The notes under the pieces were generated by a model. It was not told the origin of the DNA. It saw nothing but the letters and a program-made list of their open reading frames with translations, and did not search any database. A program made the position numbers and the translations under genes. A DNA stretch of 64,000 bases from contig NC_133790.1 of NCBI RefSeq assembly GCF_003597395.2, positions 25,247,955 to 25,311,954 on the forward strand, written 5' to 3'. The stretch is from Chelonoidis abingdonii (taxonomy: Eukaryota; Chordata; Testudines; Testudinidae). Positions 41,601-47,600 of the stretch are shown piece by piece (the first letter of the stretch is position 1; the number at the start of each line of letters is the position of its first letter).

Positions 41601-44600
41601 CCAACATGAGGAAAAACAGGCAGGTTTTGTGACTTCTCAAAATGCAGCTGCCACCATGTACCAGAAAAGAACAGCTGTCCAGCATATGCCAATATGGATA
41701 CTTCACAACCTCAGTGAGCACATAAGAGTTCAGGAACCGATGACACCATTAATTCACATGATGCACATGACCTTATGATGTTTAAAATATCATACAGACA
41801 CCTTTGCCTTTCACAGCATTAATTGCGGGGGAAGGGATCACTCAGTGGTTTGAGCACTGGCCTGCTAAACCCAGAGTTGTGAGTTCAATCCTTCAGGGAG
41901 CCATTTATGCAACTGCGGTAAAAATCTGTTTGGGGATTGGTCCTGCTCTGAGCAGGGGGTTGGACTAGATGATCTCCTGAGGTCCCTTCTGTCATAAGTA
42001 GATAGGTAAGGGTTAATTTTCTTTTACCTGTAAAGGGTGACAAAAGGGGGAACCAAACACCTGACCAGAGGACCAATCAGAGACCTGGATTTTTTTTAAG
42101 AGTCTGGGAGGGAACTGGAAACTCGGGGGTCTTTTTGTTTTCCTCACTGTGAAAACAGCTTCTCCAACTCCATCTCCTTCCAAATATTCTACTGATCAAG
42201 TGTGAGTACAAAGGAAACAAAGTAATCGCTGTGATGTGCTTTGATTGTATTAATTGTGGTGATTTGCTGGACTGGTTTAATTGGCTATCTTTTAAATCAG
42301 ACTGTTTATTCTATCTATAACAAGAGCGTATTATTCTTAAGCAGTAATATATTGTCTGCTATTTCTTCTTGTATATAAAGTTTTCTTTTAAAAACTTGTG
42401 GAAGTTTCTTTTCCTAGTGAGGAAAGAGGAGAGAATTCTGTGCCCGGAGTTCGTTACATCTGTGACAGGCTAGGGATGGCGGGAAAAATTACGGGGAAAG
42501 AAAGAGGCGAAAATCAGGCTCTGTCCCTGGTGCTAAGCTATCTCTTGGAGAGACGGAGACAGTTCTTGGTATGTGATGTAAAGAGATGCATCAATCCCTC
42601 AGCTGCCTCAAGCGGAACAAGAGAAGGAAGGGAGAAGGAAGGGAGATCATCCCTGCCGTACTCATACTCTGAGTCTTGGGGGTCTTCAGGGGAAGTTGGG
42701 GAAGACCAGGAGGGGGTTCCCGCAAAGATGGGAACCCAGGCTGATAGTAGCCTCAATACTATCTGGTGGCAGCGAAATAAGATCCAAGCTGGGTATAAGC
42801 TTGGGGAGGTTCACAGTAAGCACCCAGATTTTGTACGCTGAAGTCCAGATTTGGGACAGAGTTTACCACACCTTCCAACCCTGATATTCTATGATTCTAA
42901 TAAATCAAAGAGCAGCTGTGGGAAAGAAAGGTGGATGGGGGAGGAAGGGAAAAAAAAAAATCAGGATAAAATTCAAGTTCTCCCAAGCAGTCTGTGGTGT
43001 GATTAAATCTCAAACAGACCCAGCAGTCAGGCTACTTTACTGTTAGTCAGTTACCAATTTGATATAAACAATTAAGCAAACAGGTTTTCTCCAAAGGCGA
43101 AATAGTTCATGATGCCATTTCCACTAACTGGCCCAATTTTACTAAACTCCCACAGCATCTTAATAAAAAAAACACCTTTCTACAAAACACTAAAGCAGCA
43201 GGGCATTCCATTTAACAGAAGAGGGTGGAGTTTTTTCAAAACAACAAATACTGAGAGAAAAATGAAAACAGTATTTATTTTTATTGCTTTGCTTTATAGT
43301 TGAACACTTAAAAGAAGCCAGTTCTACACTAAAGCACTGGATATTCATCTCATTCTGAAAGCCTTGAAAAATACTGGGCCTTTGCTCAGCTGTTAGCCAC
43401 TACATAATATCCACAGTCTTTTTCTAAGAACGTTTTGCACATCTCACACTTACCTTCTGTCTAGGTGATAAAAAGCATAAAAATGGGCTTTGAAGAAAAG
43501 AAAAAAATGAAGATTCGCTAAAAAGATAGCCCTTTTAGTAGCTAACACTACCAAGTACTAGTATGCTGCAAAGTAAATTGGTCACGGCTGCAGAAAAAGT
43601 ATTCCAGCCTACTTGCAATCCACTATGAAATGCAGCCGTTTCATTCTTATAGGATGGCTGACAGAAACAGGAGCAGATGTGAAAGCTTCATGGCCTTCTA
43701 CAGAGCACGTTAGTACAATGTAATGCCTCAGAAACTTTTCTTGCAGAATGTTTACAAGAGGAAATCTTTTTCTTCTAATGGTACTTTTTTGTTGTTTTTA
43801 AGGGACACTGTCAGGTTAAAACTTTTAAATAATAGCTATCCTTACTTGCATAAATCATAGATTATTCAAACTGAAAAAAATGTTAAATGTCTAATTTAAT
43901 CATTCATGTTAGTTGATAACTATTTGCATTTAATTCAACTAGCCAGTTTTACTCTTTGGTAGTTGTGTACTAATATAAGGCATCATTATTGCTGTTGTCA
44001 CTTCAGAGGATGCTTAAGTCCACCCCCAAAGGCTGTTTATATTGGTTTGTGTGTGATTACATGACACTGGGAAAGAAATCCTAAATGCCGGGCCCAAAAA
44101 CACCCCACCCTATTAACATTCCCCAAGATAATTGGCATTTGCTAAGTGGTTTCTGGTGATTCAGTGAAGCAGGTGGCTCATTATTCAATCTAGGTGGAAA
44201 GGAGGCAACGGTGGCTCCCTGGAGAGAGGATCAAGAGTGTGGACTGAACAGTCTTAGGGTGGAAACCCTACGGGCAGCCAAGGTAACTTTATGTAGTAGT
44301 ATTCTTAATTTCTGGGTTAATAAAACCAAACCTCAGGAAGGAGATGAGTTTGAATTACTATATACGTAGTATATCGGCTCTCCCTGAGAACAGGCTGGTA
44401 ACAGTACCTCTTTACAATCCCTCAAAAGGAACAGGGTAAATTTGAAGGGGTGGGAATTAAACAAATAACTTCACCCTACATTAGGTTACTAAATTACTGA
44501 AAGTGACAGAATTGTTAAGATTCCATTTTTCACTATCCTGTTTGTTTACTTTCTATGTATCAGCTTCAACAAGGAAATCAATTTTAAGTCAGTTTCATTT

Positions 44601-47600
44601 CCAGGTTCTCAGTGCTACACTGTTTGTGTTTCAAACACTGCAAAAAATGCTCATTTGTTTATAAACAACTATAATGACTGGAAATGAAAATCCAAGCAAA
44701 CATTTCTTTTGGTCTTAAGTTTTCATGGTGTCCCTTTACAGCTGTTATCAACCCTTTAATATTTCTGTTAACTACACTGAATGTAGTGGGGCGGATTGCC
44801 CCACTCCTTGGGAGAGTGGGCTGGGGCAGGCCAGGGAGCCTGTGCAGCCTGGGAGCCAATTAAAAGAGGGCTTATAGTGAGCCAATCAGGGCCCAGATTG
44901 TAGACAGCCAATCAGGGCCAGGCTCAGTGGTATATAAAGGCTGCCCAGAGCAGGAGCAGTCAGTCTGTCCTAGGCCTTTGAAGGGAGAAGGTCAGTCTCC
45001 AGGGGGGAGACTAGCACCGTGGATAGCGCAGTGCTGGGCAGGCTCAAGGAGGCTAGAAAACTCTAGCCCCTAGCCACCAGGCTGCAGGCCTTGACAGAAA
45101 GGGCCTAGCGGGTGCAAGGGGCCATAGGGGAAGCGGCCCAGGGAAACAGACGGAGGAGGAAAGGGAGGAGGACAGCAAGACTAACGCCAGAGGGTCCTTG
45201 GGCTGGGACCCAGAGTAGAAGGCGGGCCTGGGTCCCCCCCGCCTCCTTGCAGTACATCCAGCCACAAGCTGTAGAGACCACGCCAGATCCCTGCCAAGAG
45301 GGATTAGAGTTGGAGGGCGTGTGGTTGCTTATAAAGGCTGGAATGTGGGACTGCTGACGATCGATCCCCGGAAGGGGATGCAGATAGACTGAGGGGCACT
45401 GCCGGAGGGCAGTGGCCTCGAAGAGGACACCGCCGAGCAGGGAGCAACGCGGGTCCAGAGACGCCGACAGAGGGCACAATAACGGACAGGACACCACCAG
45501 GAGGGGGCGCTCCACTGGAAACGAGCTAATTCCCAGAAGTGACCTGTAGGAGGCGCCAGGTGGTGAGTCCCGACCCGTTACACTGAAGCAAACTATGAAT
45601 CAAGTTCATTTAATACTGCTTTCAATTTTCAACTTTTGGAGTATGTCTTAATATGTAAAGAATTATAAAATAAGTCTCTGGTGGAAGAAAATGTCATTTA
45701 GGGATACTGCACAGTGTAGTAGCTGAAATGCATCACGGTGAGCAGCCATGCTGATCTTACATGGGATGAGACAAGCAAATCTTGGATAGCGCTTACCTGA
45801 GCACATCTGCCCAGCTCAGTCCTTCCCAGGTACTGAAAAATTTTTAATGCCAGTTCATAAGGCAGCTGGATATCAAAGAAAGGAACCTCATTTATTTCAT
45901 TCTGAGAAGAAAAAAAAAATCAACTGTTACTTTTTCTAATACATGAATAAATTGCACATTGTTAGTGGCAAAGTAGTAATATCCTCACAGTGAAATCAAG
46001 GAGAGATCATATGTACTCTTGGCATTGTAACTAAAATCAGACTAACCTTCTCTGCTCTTCCATCCTACAATCCTGCTATATCAAAATGTCGGGCAGTCAC
46101 TTCTGCTTGAAGGTGCAGAGCTATTCTCATCCTAACAGTCCGATCAGGTAAGTCACTTTAGCTCCCTTTGGGAACATCTCTCTCCGGCAAGAGAGAAAGA
46201 AGGGCCATCCAGATGATTCACTGGGAGTTTTTAGTCAGAAGGGTTGTAAACATGAACAAAACACACAATCTTAGTTTACCTGAGCAACACTTCCTTTTTG
46301 TACTCATACGATTATACTGGTTGAAAGGAGCAGGCCAACAGGACGCATTTTCCTTGTCATTTGTTAATACTCAGAAATTAGAGCTTTTCATTCTTTTGTT
46401 TGCTTATAGTTGACTAATACAAGCCATGAAATAAGACAGCTGACATTCATGCACACTTGTTTTAAAACGGGGTGGGGTGGGGGAATTCTTGAAGACGAGA
46501 TGTTTTTTACTAATGAAAACCTTCAAAACTTCACTGTCAACAAAACTAAAATGAATGCACTTTAAAAAACACATATGCGCTACACATTCATTCACTAAAG
46601 AGCTTTAACTAGAGTGTGCAAAAAATGTAGTGTCCTAACATCTTTATTTACTTAATAGATCAAAATGAGATTATACTCTATGGCAGGGATTCTCACCCTT
46701 TTTCTTTTAGCACCTACCTCCCCACTCCTAGTATGCTATAAAAACTCCATGGTTCACCTGTGCTACAACTTTTTTTTCTGCATATAAAAGACAGAGCTGG
46801 CATTAGGGGGTAGCAAGCCGGGCAATTGCCTAGGGCCCCATACCACTAAGCTGCTCAACCTTCGGCTTCAGTCCTAGGTGGCGGGCCTCAGGGTAGCAGG
46901 GCTTTGGCTTTCTGCCCTGGGCCCGTGAGTCTAATGCCAGCCCAGCTTGGCGAACCCTCTGAAGCCTGCTCATGGCCCCCCAGGGCCCTCAAACCCGTGG
47001 TTGAGAACTGCTGCTCTATAGTTTTCTGTATGTCTGAAAGTATCCAATTCCTATCAGAAGAAATGTTAAAACAATAATTCTTTTAAATTTGAGTAAATAC
47101 CACAAATCAGATCTTGTTAAAGAAAAAAATACTGCATTATGAAGGCATAATTCTACACATTAAGTTGCATTGAGATTTGCAGCTAAAGCAAGACTAAATT
47201 GCTTTATTTCCAATTACAACTCTCAACTTCAGTCTTCAGACTTAACACACAAGCAGATCCTAACTGAAATTTCCAGATATTTTCATGTTATAATGGGCCT
47301 TGGCACGTTCATAATATTCAAGAAAACCTACTCCTGAAATTTTGATCTCTGATTATTTTGCCTACATTTCAAACACTTCAAGATTCTCACACATCTTCAT
47401 AACATCTCACACTTAAAATAACTATTGAAGTGTAACTAACAAAATACATCCCATTTATTCATCATCTCTGCCAAAGTCAGGCATATTCTGACTCTTCAGC
47501 TACATCTGTTCTACAGTACTGCTGCAGTGCACAGCTTGCCTCACCACCTCCACTTCATACTAGATCATCCCCTTCCTTGCCAATTCCTAAGTCAAGTCCA

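Larger units (their letters stand above)
36688..45796 (-). other. FBXW8 intron 2
   Basis: 9109 bp. It has a Penelope-like element (36982-38148) with a CR1 insertion, a SINE split by a solo LTR (41826-42899) and a second solo LTR (44782-45582). About 38200-41820 is mostly unclassified; 39560-40130 looks conserved in style. The part at 43980-44460 resembles a worn LTR (an AATAAA and purine-rich tracts), but I could not bound it. Confidence 0.85.

Noticed and set aside
41826..41905. Possible tRNA gene (A and B boxes present)
   Set aside because: No cloverleaf end and a LINE-like tail follows; it is a tRNA-derived SINE.
42398..42841. 147-residue plus-strand frame
   Set aside because: Lies wholly within the solo LTR at 41990-42870; not a gene.
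45105..45515. 136-residue minus-strand frame
   Set aside because: Lies wholly within the GC-rich solo LTR at 44782-45582.
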